In this document: positions 9,152 through 17,976 of the stretch, piece by piece | How positions within the stretch are numbered: the first letter of the stretch is position 1 | Layout of the letters: each line of letters opens with the position of its first letter | Origin: Methanosarcina vacuolata Z-761 | GTDB taxonomy: Archaea; Halobacteriota; Methanosarcinia; Methanosarcinales; Methanosarcinaceae | DNA length: 64,000 nucleotides | Direction: 5' to 3' | Assembly (NCBI RefSeq): GCF_000969905.1 | Contig: NZ_CP009520.1 | Coordinates: 372,001 to 436,000, forward strand | Position numbers and translations under genes: made by a program | The notes under the pieces: generated by a model | Told to the model about the DNA's origin: nothing | The model's input: the letters and a program-made list of their open reading frames with translations, nothing else | The model's database searches: none

Positions 9152-10519
9152 ATCTACATCCAAGAAAAGTCGGGTCACTAATAATAAATCAGATCAGTAC
9201 GAACCCGCGATTTACAGTGACAAAGTAGTGTGGGCGGATGGGCGCAATGGGGATTACGATATTTACATGTACAACCTCTCCACTTCCACAGAAACTCCGA
9301 TAGTCATTACCGGATCAACGCAGTTCAGTCCTGCTATCTACGAAAACAGGATAGTGTGGGAAGATGATCGTAACGGAAACCAAGATATCTACATGTATGA
9401 TCTTTCCACTAGTAAAGAAACTCAGATCACCACCGACGAATCCGATCAGTTACGTCCAGCTATTTATGGCCACAAGATAGTGTGGCAGGATCGTCGTAAT
9501 GGAAACTGGGATATCTACATGTACGATATTCCCACCTGCACTGAAACCCAAATAACCAGCGATGAAGGACATCACGCGTACCCTGCTATATATGAAGATA
9601 GGGTCGTTTGGGAAGATACTCGCAATGGAAACTACGATATTTACATGTACAACATTTCCACTTCTAAGGAAACTCAGATCACTACAAATGAATCATGGCA
9701 AGTTAGTCCTGCAATCTACGGGGACAGGATAGTATGGCAGGATGGGCGCAATAATGAAGGCATTAATGACGATATCTACATGTATGACCTTTCTACTTCC
9801 ACGGAAACTCAGATCACTACTAATAAATCAGGGCAGTGTCGCCCTGCAATCTACGGTGACAGGATAGTGTGGATTGATTATCGCAATGGTGATATCCCTG
9901 ATATCTACATGGCTACTCTAGGTTCAAGCCTTCCGGTTGCTGCATTCTCTGCATCCCCAACCTCAGGAAAAGCGCCATTGAATGTTTGTTTTACCGACAA
10001 AAGTACAGGCTCACCGACTAAATGGAAATGGGATTTTGGAGACGGAACTACTTCAACCAAGCAGAACCCAACTCATAAGTATTCCAAAGTAGGTAGTTAT
10101 ACTGTTAAACTTACAGCAACAAATGATAAAGGCAGTAACACGGTAACAAAAAAAGATTATATAAAAATTGTAACAAAGCCGGTTGCTGCATTTTCGGCAA
10201 ACCCAACCTCCGGAAAAGCATCATTAACCGTTGCTTTTACTGATAAAAGTACGGGAATACCAACTAAATGGAAATGGAGTTTTGGAGACGGAAAGACTTC
10301 AACTCAGCAAAATCCAAAACATCAGTATTTACAGGAAGGAAAATACAAGATTACACTTACAGTAAGCAACGCGGCAGGCAGCAGTACTGTAACAAAAACA
10401 AATTACATAAAAGTGACAACAAATACAAGACCCGGTATCTACTCTGAAAGCAAATAAACCCTTAAATTGAAAAACGAAAAAAGATCAAGGTTAAAAGGAT
10501 ATGTATGATTGTCGATAAA

Positions 10520-10985
10520 ATCTGGCAAAAAAGGCGAAAGTAATCCTTTTGTCAGATTTAAAAGTTTTTTAACAGCTTTTCACTAATTGATCTTAAATCC
10601 AATTCTTTAATTTATTTTAAGCTAATTGAGATGTTCTCTATTTTCTCCTTATTTTGATGTCAAGATATCTAGTATTTAAAGATTTCAAGGTATTTTATAC
10701 AAGGACTTTACATTCACTTACTAACCTAACTTCCGCTTTTTTAGGCGCATATGTGCTTTTCTGTATCTCTGCGGGGTCATATGATTGCGATTTAGATATT
10801 TTTACCTTGTATATAATGTGCTTAAGTTTAAGCACATGTATCGATATCAAGCGAGATTTATGTGCTTAAAAATGCGGAACTAAGGTTACTAACCACTACA
10901 AATAGTTAGAATTTTAATCAAAAAATTTTTGATATTTTTCAGTTTTCTAGTGATAGTATACCAGTAGCAGGCGAAATATCAAATT
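10520..10985 (+). repeat. Duplicated spacer (copy 2) after the second propeller gene, split by a MITE
   Basis: Similar to 6740-7030 in block order, but interrupted by the MITE at 10727-10885. After the MITE the similarity resumes (TTACTAACCACTACAAATAGTTAG, then TTTTTCAGTTTTCTAGTGATAGTATACCAG). This matches the leader that precedes the propeller genes at 5058 and 7104. No third propeller gene follows, so this looks like the leftover leader of a lost third copy. Confidence 0.6.
10727..10885. mobile_element. 159-bp MITE-like element with 9-bp target duplication
   Basis: Flanked by TTACTAACC at 10718-10726 and 10886-10894. The ends are inverted: left TTCCGCTTTTTTAGGCGCAT, reverse complement of the right TTCCGCATTTTTAAGCACAT, 17 of 20 matching. 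There is an internal palindrome TGCTTAAGTTTAAGCA. No coding capacity. The uninterrupted ancestral sequence can be read from the paralogous spacer near 6940. A related element is at 48808-48964. Confidence 0.8.
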
Positions 10986-10986
10986 C

Positions 10987-11063
10987 TCCAAAAAACATAT
11001 ATGATATTCTTCGAATAACATGCCCCAAAAATGAAAGTACTTGAGAGCACTTTCATACCAAAT
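10987..11063 (-). repeat. Two-hairpin dispersed element, copy 1
   Basis: Read on the minus strand: ATTTGG, then an inverted repeat ATGAAAGT/ACTTTCAT, a short spacer, then the palindrome ATGTTATTC-gaa-GAATATCAT (11001-11021), then TTTGGA. The same order and a 22-nt exact match occur at 37452-37531 on the plus strand. It lies in a gene-free stretch (10986-11461) with no other recognised feature. Confidence 0.65.
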
Positions 11064-11461
11064 GAGCATATTATATTAAAAAATATATCACAATGCAACA
11101 TATAAAAATAAGTGGGACATTTATACATGAATCTATATCGAAACTCACAATTTGATTTTTGAACCTCAAATTTGGAACAGTTAGTCGAATATATGATCAT
11201 GGAAAATGAGCCTGAAAATTCTTGATGATTCAGTATAAAACAGATTTTAGGATAGAGTCGTAAAACCGATACATAATAAAGTGAAAATTATCATATAGAC
11301 TGTCTTAAATATAAACTCGATTCTACAATTGAGATATTATATTTGACTATAAGGTTAATCTGTAGTAAAAATGGCTTGAGTTTTGAGACCGCTTGAGAAG
11401 AGATGTTCCATATCCTGATACGGTTTGATAAATTTAAATATGTACAAAGTATATATTAATT

Positions 11462-11647
11462 ATGAAATTTTTTAACATAGCTGTTGGGACAACAAATCTG
11501 CTTCATAATAAATGTGAATACAGATCGAGGTGTGCTGGGTATAAAGATGATTCTTACACATGTACAAAAACATTGGATAAAAACTACTGTGGAATCTATA
11601 ATCATTTTTTACAGGAAACCTCTGAAATCTTAAATACAGAACTATAA
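11462..11647 (+). CDS. Small cysteine-rich protein, function unknown
   Basis: 61 aa, not recognised as a named family. The cysteine pattern C-x5-C-x9-C-x8-C followed by GIY (NKCEYRSRCAGY, YTCTKT, YCGIY) is ordered like a small metal-binding module, which argues against a random ORF. An upstream AT-rich TTTAAATATG could be a TATA box 25-30 bp before the start. There is no clear ribosome binding site. It stands alone between repeats and the DUF531 gene. Confidence 0.5.
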   Translation: MKFFNIAVGTTNLLHNKCEYRSRCAGYKDDSYTCTKTLDKNYCGIYNHFLQETSEILNTEL

Positions 11648-11881
11648 TAAAATTATTCAGAGTTATTAGGTTACGCTGACAAACTTCTGTTTTTTGTTTT
11701 GCTGTGAATTAAACAGTAAAATATCAAACTGAAGAACAGGAGCTTTATTCCCTTTTATCTATTTGAAGGTCATTATTTTAAATGCGGTCTAAGTAACTGA
11801 CTGTTCAAGGAGTTATTAAACCCGAAAAACTTAAGAAAAATCAATAAAAGTTGACGAAACATTATTTTACGAAAAAGAATA

Positions 11882-12430
11882 ATGAAGCACCTTATGCTCA
11901 CCCTTGGGATAGTAAATACCTACGATAAAATCAAAGTTCTAGATGCGCATTATCGGGCAATAGCAAGAGCTGCTCCGATCTGCCATGCTTTTGGATTCCA
12001 CCTCGCTCTTTACGATTTTCCTTTCAAGATGACCGCAGAAGAACTGGTAGCTTATGTGATGGAAAAAACCACAATAGGAGAATCGGGAAGTTATCTCAAA
12101 ATCCTTTATGAAAAAAACCACCTGTCAGTATCCGATCTTCCAAAAAAAGGGTTTGCTTCCCAGTTTGGGGAAATCGTAATCACTACCTCAAAACCTGATC
12201 TCAAAAGACAGGTTCTGCCCATAAAGATTGCCGAAGAAGCTCTTCGAAACCGTTCATTTCTGTTTCTTGTAGGGCTCGGGCACAAAGGGCTTCCAAAAGA
12301 GCTTTTCGAGAGAGGAAAATACCATCTTGACATTACCTGCAAAGGGCTTTCTCTTGAGACCTGTACTGCCATAGGGGCGATTCCGGCTCACCTCTCTGGG
12401 CTTATGGCAAATTTGGAAGCTAAAAAATAA
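11882..12430 (+). CDS. DUF531 family protein
   Basis: 182 aa, matching the length and pattern of archaeal DUF531. It opens MLTLGIVNTYDKIKVLDAHYRA, has a central region with GESGSYLKILYE, and near the C-terminus has FLVGLGHKGLPKELF and ITCKGLSLETCTAIG. Family knowledge: widely conserved in methanogens, with a fold related to SPOUT RNA methyltransferases, function not established. It is cytosolic, with no membrane segments. It appears monocistronic. Confidence 0.85.
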   Translation: MKHLMLTLGIVNTYDKIKVLDAHYRAIARAAPICHAFGFHLALYDFPFKMTAEELVAYVMEKTTIGESGSYLKILYEKNHLSVSDLPKKGFASQFGEIVITTSKPDLKRQVLPIKIAEEALRNRSFLFLVGLGHKGLPKELFERGKYHLDITCKGLSLETCTAIGAIPAHLSGLMANLEAKK

Positions 12431-12544
12431 ACACATACTAATTTTTTTAAAGGTTGAAAATTGGGGTTTATTCCAATCGTTTAATCAAAAAATTTAACTC
12501 AATTAAAAAAATTTCAAGCGTATCTAAAAGAAATTCCGGAATCA

Positions 12545-12553
12545 ATATATATT
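12545..12553 (+). promoter_or_regulatory. Candidate TATA box for the leader RNA
   Basis: The ATATATATT block is centred about 25 bp before GTTGT at 12574, where the first hairpin of the structured leader begins. This is the usual archaeal TATA-to-start spacing. Confidence 0.5.
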
Positions 12554-12573
12554 ACGATTGACAATTAATACTT

Positions 12574-12882
12574 GTTGTGGAGAACAACGCATGCTGCGCT
12601 GTCATGGGGTTTTTAGCCCATAGGAAATAGAATTCTGGCCCGCTTTCAGGTTTTATCCAGAACAATTGAGGTTCTGGACCTTATTGCAGGAGTTTGTCCA
12701 CAGGGACTTAGAGAATGACGTTGATTGAATTTCCCTGAAGGGACTGGGAATTCTAACCTGCATTCAATTGCCGCTCCCGAAAAGGCTGAAAACTTTTACC
12801 TGAATTGCATGGCCCTCAAATCCGCAAGGACTACTATGACCCACATTTAAGCGCAGGTTTTGAAGAGACAGGAGGAAATTTT
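12574..12882 (+). ncRNA. Candidate structured leader RNA upstream of a 52-aa gene and cysteine desulfurase gene
   Basis: About 310 nt without a convincing ORF but GC-richer than nearby spacers, with several local stems. GTTGT-GGAGA-ACAAC is at 12574-12588, ATGGG/CCCAT at 12604-12621, TTCTGG/CCAGAA at 12633-12662, and AGGT/ACCT at 12669-12681. A longer GAATTTCCC/GGGAATTC pair lies at 12727-12753 with a competing TCCC-tgaa-GGGA inside. It ends at the AGGAGG ribosome site of the 12883 gene. It could be a 5' leader with a regulatory switch or a separate small RNA processed from it. It does not match the tRNA, SRP or RNase P RNA landmarks I know. Confidence 0.45.
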
Positions 12883-13041
12883 ATGAGTGAATTAATGCAC
12901 GAACACAGAAAAAGAAAAGAATATGGACGTAAGCACCAGGAAAATGGTTATCATGCCGTTGTAAAAGGCTGTACCGACAACCTGGACTCAGATGAACTAG
13001 ACCTTTACCGCTTTATGATAGGCGGGGTGCAGGGTAAATAA
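12883..13041 (+). CDS. 52-aa hydrophilic protein, function unknown
   Basis: The start at 12883 is set by a strong AGGAGG eight bases upstream; the longer upstream ORF lacks one. The product (MSELMHEHRKRKEYGRKH... ending DLYRFMIGGVQGK) is charged and His/Lys/Arg-rich at the N-terminus, with a single Cys in VVKGCTDN. It is followed 42 bp later by the cysteine desulfurase gene on the same strand, so an operon is likely. A role linked to sulfur transfer is only inferred from position. Confidence 0.65.
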   Translation: MSELMHEHRKRKEYGRKHQENGYHAVVKGCTDNLDSDELDLYRFMIGGVQGK

Positions 13042-13083
13042 CCTGCAAAACCTTTTTTTATTTCTCGTTCCTACAAAAGAAGC

Positions 13084-14265
13084 ATGTACGACGTATATGC
13101 GGTCCGTGAAGATTTCCCTGTTCTTAAAGAAGTCGTGTACCTTGACAGTACGGCAACTACTCAAACTCCGATACCTGCAGTTGAAGCTATGGTAGAGTAC
13201 TTTTACAGGTATGCTGGAAATCACGGGAGAGGTGCTCATCGTCTGGCCAGGGAGGCTACAAACCGCTATGAAGATGCAAGGGAAACAGTTGCGCATTTTC
13301 TTAATTCTGAGCCTTCAAAGACCGTTCTTACGAAAAATACCACTGAAGGAATCAATCTTATTGCAAACAGTTACCCATGGGAGGCTGGAGACCATATCGT
13401 TACAACCGTTCTCGAACACCATTCTAATCTCCTGCCCTGGCTGCGCCTGCAGAAAAAAGGAGTAAATGTTACGGTTGTAAGTCCGAACAGTAATGGAAAA
13501 ATCGATGTCTCTTCGATAGAAAAAGCCTTTACTGAAAAAACCAGATTGGTGGCCATAAATCATATTTCAAATGTCTTCGGTTCTGTCCAGGATGTAAAAA
13601 CCATTACTAAACTTGCCCACCGATACGGTATAAAAGTCCTGGTTGACGGGGCTCAGTCTGCAGGACATATGCCGGTCAGCCTTAAAGACCTGAACTGTGA
13701 TTTTTTTGCGACTGCCGGACATAAAGGCTTGCTTGGGCCGCAGGGCACTGGTGTCCTCTATATCAAAGAACCGGATGTGCTCGATAGCGCTTCAGTGGGG
13801 GGCGGTACGGTTTCGGATGTTGAGGGATGTACTTACGTGCTGGAGCCTTCTCCAGCCTGCTTTGAAGCCGGCACTCCTAATATCCCTGGAGTTATAGGCT
13901 TGGGAAGAGCAGTCGAATATGTAGAAAAAATAGGGGTGCCGGAAATCGAGGCACATGAAATAAAGTTGTCCAGGGAAGCTGCAAAAAGGCTCTCTGAATT
14001 TGAGCATGTAGAGGTATATGGGCCTGAAGACAGGGCAGGGATAGTACCTTTTAATGTAAAAGGGCTTCATGCCCATGATGTTGCACTGATCCTTGACCAG
14101 ACAAGGAAAATCTGTGTCAGGAGTGGGCATCACTGTGCAATCCCAACCATTCGCTTCCTGAATGTAGACAGCACTGTAAGAGCTTCTTTTGCACTCTATA
14201 ATACCGAAGAAGAAGTGGATATACTGGTAAATGCAGTTGCAGGGCTTAAGGCATTGGTTTCTTAA
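13084..14265 (+). CDS. SufS-like class V cysteine desulfurase
   Basis: 393 aa PLP enzyme of aminotransferase class V. The Schiff-base lysine is Lys214 in ATAGHKGLLGPQG. The PLP Asp/Gln region is VLVDGAQSAGH (residues 185-195), with EHHSNLLPW at 111-119. The persulfide cysteine is Cys351 in RSGHHCA, in the short loop typical of SufS/CsdA (type II) enzymes. Predicted reaction: L-cysteine to L-alanine with persulfide transfer for Fe-S cluster or thio-cofactor assembly. The N-terminus YLDSTATTQTP differs slightly from the usual YLDNAATT, so a selenocysteine-lyase or other class V activity is possible. No sufBC genes are adjacent. Confidence 0.88.
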   Translation: MYDVYAVREDFPVLKEVVYLDSTATTQTPIPAVEAMVEYFYRYAGNHGRGAHRLAREATNRYEDARETVAHFLNSEPSKTVLTKNTTEGINLIANSYPWEAGDHIVTTVLEHHSNLLPWLRLQKKGVNVTVVSPNSNGKIDVSSIEKAFTEKTRLVAINHISNVFGSVQDVKTITKLAHRYGIKVLVDGAQSAGHMPVSLKDLNCDFFATAGHKGLLGPQGTGVLYIKEPDVLDSASVGGGTVSDVEGCTYVLEPSPACFEAGTPNIPGVIGLGRAVEYVEKIGVPEIEAHEIKLSREAAKRLSEFEHVEVYGPEDRAGIVPFNVKGLHAHDVALILDQTRKICVRSGHHCAIPTIRFLNVDSTVRASFALYNTEEEVDILVNAVAGLKALVS

Positions 14266-14282
14266 CTTCCCGCGTTCCGCCA

Positions 14283-14300
14283 CCCGAGTCCCGTCTCGGG
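14283..14300 (+). terminator. GC-rich hairpin after the desulfurase gene
   Basis: CCCGAG (14283-14288) pairs with CTCGGG (14295-14300) around a 6-nt loop, 17 bp after the stop. The T-run that follows is weak, so this may be a transcript-end stabiliser rather than a full intrinsic terminator. The rest of the spacer to 14703 shows nothing else. Confidence 0.5.
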
Positions 14301-14703
14301 AGGACGGTGCCCTTTTCGCTCGCTCCGCTTTGCTCAAGAGGGCTGAATTGTAGTAATATGGCTTAATCAATACAGAATTTTCAAGATTGCTATTCTTCAA
14401 GAAAATTTATCGGATAGTCTCAAAAGCCATTAGATAAGGAAATCTTTCAGGTTCATCTTTCTTGTTATCGATAATTGAAATTGATGAATATAATCTACCG
14501 TTGCTTGAATTTGTATACCAGTAAATTTGATTTTGGAATAATAATCGGACTGCAGGACACCTGGAGTGCAAAATTAAGCACAAAAGACATTGATGTAAAA
14601 TATGCGTTTTAGATAGTTGAAGGGTAAAGGCATATCGATTTTCCGGTTCAACCACGCAAGTCCTAAATAATATAAACACTGATTGAGGAAAGTGATTAAA
14701 ACT

Positions 14704-15513
14704 ATGTCAGAAGTTAATTTTAATTCCAAGGCTTTTACATATGCAGATAATGCACTGGTTCAAAAGTCAGCCTCTGAAGTTCTCTTGAATTTATTATCAA
14801 TTCAACCTGAAGAAGATATACTTGATATAGGCTGTGGACCAGGTCATATCACGAAAAAAATTGCACAAATTACAAAAGGAACTGTACTGGGCATCGATGT
14901 CTCTCAAGGTATGATAGAACAGGCAGTAAGTTCCAACAAAGAGCTTCCCAACTTAAAATATTCTGTCATGGATGCTGAAAGTTTTGAGCTAAATACAAAA
15001 TTTGATGTTATTGTGTGTAACTCGTGTTTTCAGTGGTTTCAAAAACCAGAACAAGTATTAATGCGTTGTTTTAATGTGCTTAAGGAAGGAGGTAGAATAG
15101 GGATACAGGCTCCGGCTACTCAATCTTATTGCCCTAACTTTATTTCAGCAATAGAAAAAATCCGTATGCATCCATATACACGAGAGGTATTTAATCACTT
15201 TAAAAGTCCATGGTTTTTCTTTGACAGCAAGGACGAATACGAGCAACTTTTTAGAAATCCTGGATTTGATATAATTTATAGCGAACTTCGTGAAGAGTCA
15301 ACTCTCTTTTCTGTTGAACAGGCGTATAAAATATATCAATCAGGAGCCGAAAATGGTTACTTGAACCAATCGTTTTACACAGTAACTTTGACAGATGATT
15401 ATATTAGTGCTTTTCGTGAATTAGTTAAAGAAGCTCTTCAAGAACAGGCAGATAATTCAGGAATGATTAACTTAAAGTTTAAAAGAATCTATTTAGTTGC
15501 TAAAAAACAATGA
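14704..15513 (+). CDS. SAM-dependent class I methyltransferase
   Basis: 269 aa from the ATG at 14704; an upstream TTG at 14683 has no ribosome site. Motif I is DILDIGCGPGHITKKIA near residues 39-55, acidic motif II GIDVSQGMIEQA about 20 residues later, then DVIVCNSCFQWFQKPEQVL, all typical of the methyltransferase-11/UbiE-BioC group. The substrate is unknown; BioC-like malonyl-ACP methylation is conceivable from the FQWF motif but there are no biotin genes here. The gene appears to stand alone. Confidence 0.8.
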   Translation: MSEVNFNSKAFTYADNALVQKSASEVLLNLLSIQPEEDILDIGCGPGHITKKIAQITKGTVLGIDVSQGMIEQAVSSNKELPNLKYSVMDAESFELNTKFDVIVCNSCFQWFQKPEQVLMRCFNVLKEGGRIGIQAPATQSYCPNFISAIEKIRMHPYTREVFNHFKSPWFFFDSKDEYEQLFRNPGFDIIYSELREESTLFSVEQAYKIYQSGAENGYLNQSFYTVTLTDDYISAFRELVKEALQEQADNSGMINLKFKRIYLVAKKQ

Positions 15514-15690
15514 ATTTCAAGCCTTATAATTCTTGCATGCTTACGTGACCGGGTTGCGTCTCTAAGTTACTGAACCGGAATTCTGAATGTTAATAGTTTC
15601 CTTTAAACTCTACATGTGATCAGCTATTTTTTCGGCCACTGATGGAGTTTTTTGGAACCATTTTCTATTTCCAGAGTCAATTTTCAGGAA

Positions 15691-15869
15691 TCATTCCAGG
15701 TTCTTAAAACTTTTTTTCTGAGGAATGTCGAGTCCAAAAAATGCTGTACCTCTGGTTTCACTAAAGTAATGCTTGCAGGTTTTACATTTAAGAAGTTCAT
15801 AGTTATTTTTACCGTATCTTTCTTTAAGGACTATATTCCTTTGATTTTCATTCCATAATTAGGACAATC
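15691..15869 (-). pseudogene. Decayed transposase N-terminal fragment
   Basis: On the minus strand, two short frames read CPNYG (15869 leftward) and then, after a frameshift, KERYGKNNYELLKCKTC followed by KHYFSETRGTAFFGL. The paired cysteines and the FSETRGTxFFGL motif match the zinc-ribbon start of IS1-like/other archaeal transposases. A TGA soon follows and no catalytic region is found. It is a relic in a 620-bp spacer (15514-16137) otherwise without genes. Confidence 0.6.
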
Positions 15870-16137
15870 TTTATTCAATCCCTATATTTATGAGAAATCT
15901 ATTTTGGAAACTCAAGGACACGACCAATTCCTAAATTGTAAGTACTTATTAAACTTCTTAAGGAAAATAGGCAAGCCGAATTCTCGTGAAAATGGTTTAG
16001 AATCAAGAAAAACAGCATGCTGCGTTAGGAAATTTTGATTTGGATACCTTACTGTTTACCAGGTTTCATCTTAACATGTAAAGTTTTTATAAGATGTTTA
16101 TCTTATATGACCTAAGAAGAAACCTGAAGGCGAGAGT

Positions 16138-17814
16138 TTGAATGATGTAAAAGGAAAGCTAGCGAAGAATAAGGTTGTTTCGGGGTTATTTGGGAAAAAA
16201 AGTAACTCCAACTCCATAGCTGAGGTCGTAAAAAAGGCTAGAAGCTACTTTGATAAGCCTTTGAGGACTCTACCAGCTTATGACCCGGAAAAAGAAGGAC
16301 CTCTTGTAGATTTTATAGTGCCTGACGGGTTAAAAGAACTCGAAAGATACTGGCTTCAGGAACCTTACTCTTTTGTATCGATCCTGGAAGACCGTAGATC
16401 AACATATTACAGGCTTATTGAACCTTCTCTGACAAAATTTGATAAGGAGCTTCTTGAAAGAATATATGAAGATTTTCAAGATATCCTGATTCTTGGGTCT
16501 ACGCATTCTAAATCCGAAAAGGATGCATTTCTGGTAGATAGAGCCCTCTTTCTTCTTGAACGTTATAAAGCTGACATTTCGAAAGCCACACTTCTAAAAA
16601 TTATATACTATCTTAAAAGAAACCTGCTAGGCTACGAGAAAATCGATCCTCTCCTTTATGATCCTTATATAGAAGATATTTCATGTGATGGAGTGGGAGT
16701 CCCTCTCTATGTTTATCATAACAGATATCTCAATGTTGAATGTAATATTACTTTTGAAGAAGAGGAACTTGATGCTCTTGTAATCAAGATGTGCCAGTTG
16801 AACAATAAACACGTTTCTGTAAGCCAGCCAATCGTGGATGCAACAATTCAGGACGGTTCCAGACTTCAGGCTGTTCTAGGAAGAGAGATTACGCCCAGAG
16901 GCAGTTCTTTTACTATCCGTAAGTTCAGAAAAGATCCAATGACTCCTATAGACCTGCTTGGCTATAAGACGTGCGACCTTGACATGCTTGTATATTTCTG
17001 GATGGTCATCGAAAACGGCCACAACATGCTTTTTGCAGGGGGGACGGCGTCAGGAAAAACGTCTATACTGAACGCTACATCCCTGTTCATGCCTTCTACA
17101 ACGAAGATAGTATCGATAGAAGATACAAGGGAACTCTTACTCTACCACAATAACTGGGTTTCCGGGGTTGCAAGAGAGGGTTTTGCTGCAGACTCTTCGG
17201 GAGAAATTACCATGTACGACCTTTTGAGAGCTGCTCTCAGACAGCGCCCAGATTATATTATTGTGGGTGAAGTGAGAGGCAGTGAAGCTCTGACTCTTTT
17301 CCAGGCAATGTCAACAGGACATGCAACAAGCTCAACAATGCACGCAGGAGATGTACAGACCGTTGTAAACAGGCTCACCCACGAGCCAATAAACGTGCCT
17401 CACGTCATGCTGCAGTCTCTGAATGTGCTCTGTATTCAGGAGCAAGTGTACATAGAAGAAAAAAGAGTTAGACGAACTCGAAGTCTTGTAGAAGTCCTGA
17501 ATGTCGATCCTGAAACAGGAGATCTGGGTATAAATGAGCTTTTTAACTGGGAACCTTTAGAGGACTGCTTCACTAAGGTAGGAGATTCTCATATCCTGCA
17601 GGAAATTATGAATGTAAGAGGATGGGATACCAGTCAGTTGAGAAACGAGATGGAAAATCGGAGAAAAATTCTGGCTTATATGTACGAAAAAAGCATAAGG
17701 AACTATGTTCAGGTGTCCATTGTAGTTCAGGCATACCAGACTCATCCAAAGATGGTTATGGAAGCTATAGAAAACGATACTCTGGAGAGTATGATACAAA
17801 GTATAGCTGCTTAA
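16138..17814 (+). CDS. Type II/IV secretion system ATPase (GspE/TadA/FlaI family)
   Basis: 558 aa from TTG 16138, with GGCGAG upstream. The N-terminal part carries the family motif IEDISCDG (near residue 180). The ATPase core has a Walker A-type loop FAGGTASGKTS near residue 299, the Asp box KIVSIEDTRELLLYH, Walker B DYIIVGEVRGSEALTLFQAMSTGH and the His box STMHAGD. It would form a hexameric cytoplasmic motor powering a type IV pilus-like assembly or secretion apparatus. The next gene is the matching membrane platform protein. No pilin or prepilin peptidase gene is adjacent, so pilus versus secretion cannot be settled. Confidence 0.9.
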   Translation: MNDVKGKLAKNKVVSGLFGKKSNSNSIAEVVKKARSYFDKPLRTLPAYDPEKEGPLVDFIVPDGLKELERYWLQEPYSFVSILEDRRSTYYRLIEPSLTKFDKELLERIYEDFQDILILGSTHSKSEKDAFLVDRALFLLERYKADISKATLLKIIYYLKRNLLGYEKIDPLLYDPYIEDISCDGVGVPLYVYHNRYLNVECNITFEEEELDALVIKMCQLNNKHVSVSQPIVDATIQDGSRLQAVLGREITPRGSSFTIRKFRKDPMTPIDLLGYKTCDLDMLVYFWMVIENGHNMLFAGGTASGKTSILNATSLFMPSTTKIVSIEDTRELLLYHNNWVSGVAREGFAADSSGEITMYDLLRAALRQRPDYIIVGEVRGSEALTLFQAMSTGHATSSTMHAGDVQTVVNRLTHEPINVPHVMLQSLNVLCIQEQVYIEEKRVRRTRSLVEVLNVDPETGDLGINELFNWEPLEDCFTKVGDSHILQEIMNVRGWDTSQLRNEMENRRKILAYMYEKSIRNYVQVSIVVQAYQTHPKMVMEAIENDTLESMIQSIAA

Positions 17815-17843
17815 GAATAAGCCTTTTAAAATAACTGCTTGCC

Positions 17844-17976
17844 CGCAAGCCTTTTAAAAAAAGGCTTGACCGAAAAACCAAGCAACAAAGTGGTCGGCGT
17901 GATCAACCGGCGCAACGGTTGCGGGTCAACGGTTGTGGGTCAACGGTTGCGGGTCAACGGTTGCACTTAACGGTTT
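17844..17976 (+). repeat. Dispersed repeat copy B with a 14-bp tandem array
   Basis: Begins CGCAAGCC-ttttaaaaaaa-GGCTTGACC, a hairpin, then GTGGTCGGCGTGATCAACCG. It ends in three 14-bp units of GGGTCAACGGTTG(c/t). It separates the secretion ATPase gene from its membrane partner, inside what should be an operon. The matching blocks are in copies A (893-1096) and C (33781-33869, reversed). Confidence 0.7.

Larger units (their letters stand above)
7104..10457 (+). pseudogene. Second propeller + PKD surface-protein gene, interrupted by an IS
   Basis: The 5' part (GTG 7104, RBS GGAAGG 4 nt upstream) encodes a signal peptide and the first propeller blade, and reads ...YIYDLS up to 7343. The 3' part resumes at 9156 (TSKKS...) and runs to TAA at 10457 with six more blades and two PKD domains. 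Deleting the IS (7344-9151) and one ATCT target copy joins the codons TTA TCT / ACA TCC in frame, giving a 513-aa protein parallel to the gene at 5058. As it stands, the 5' piece continues a few codons into the IS and stops at 7388. The 3' piece could only start internally (e.g. GTG 9228) without a signal peptide. Confidence 0.9.

Noticed and set aside
12805-12882. Longer start for the 52-aa gene
   Set aside because: The upstream ATG at 12805 has no ribosome site, while AGGAGG precedes 12883; the extra part belongs to the candidate leader.
15652-15858. 68-aa plus-strand ORF
   Set aside because: It lies antisense to the transposase relic, which explains its open frame better.
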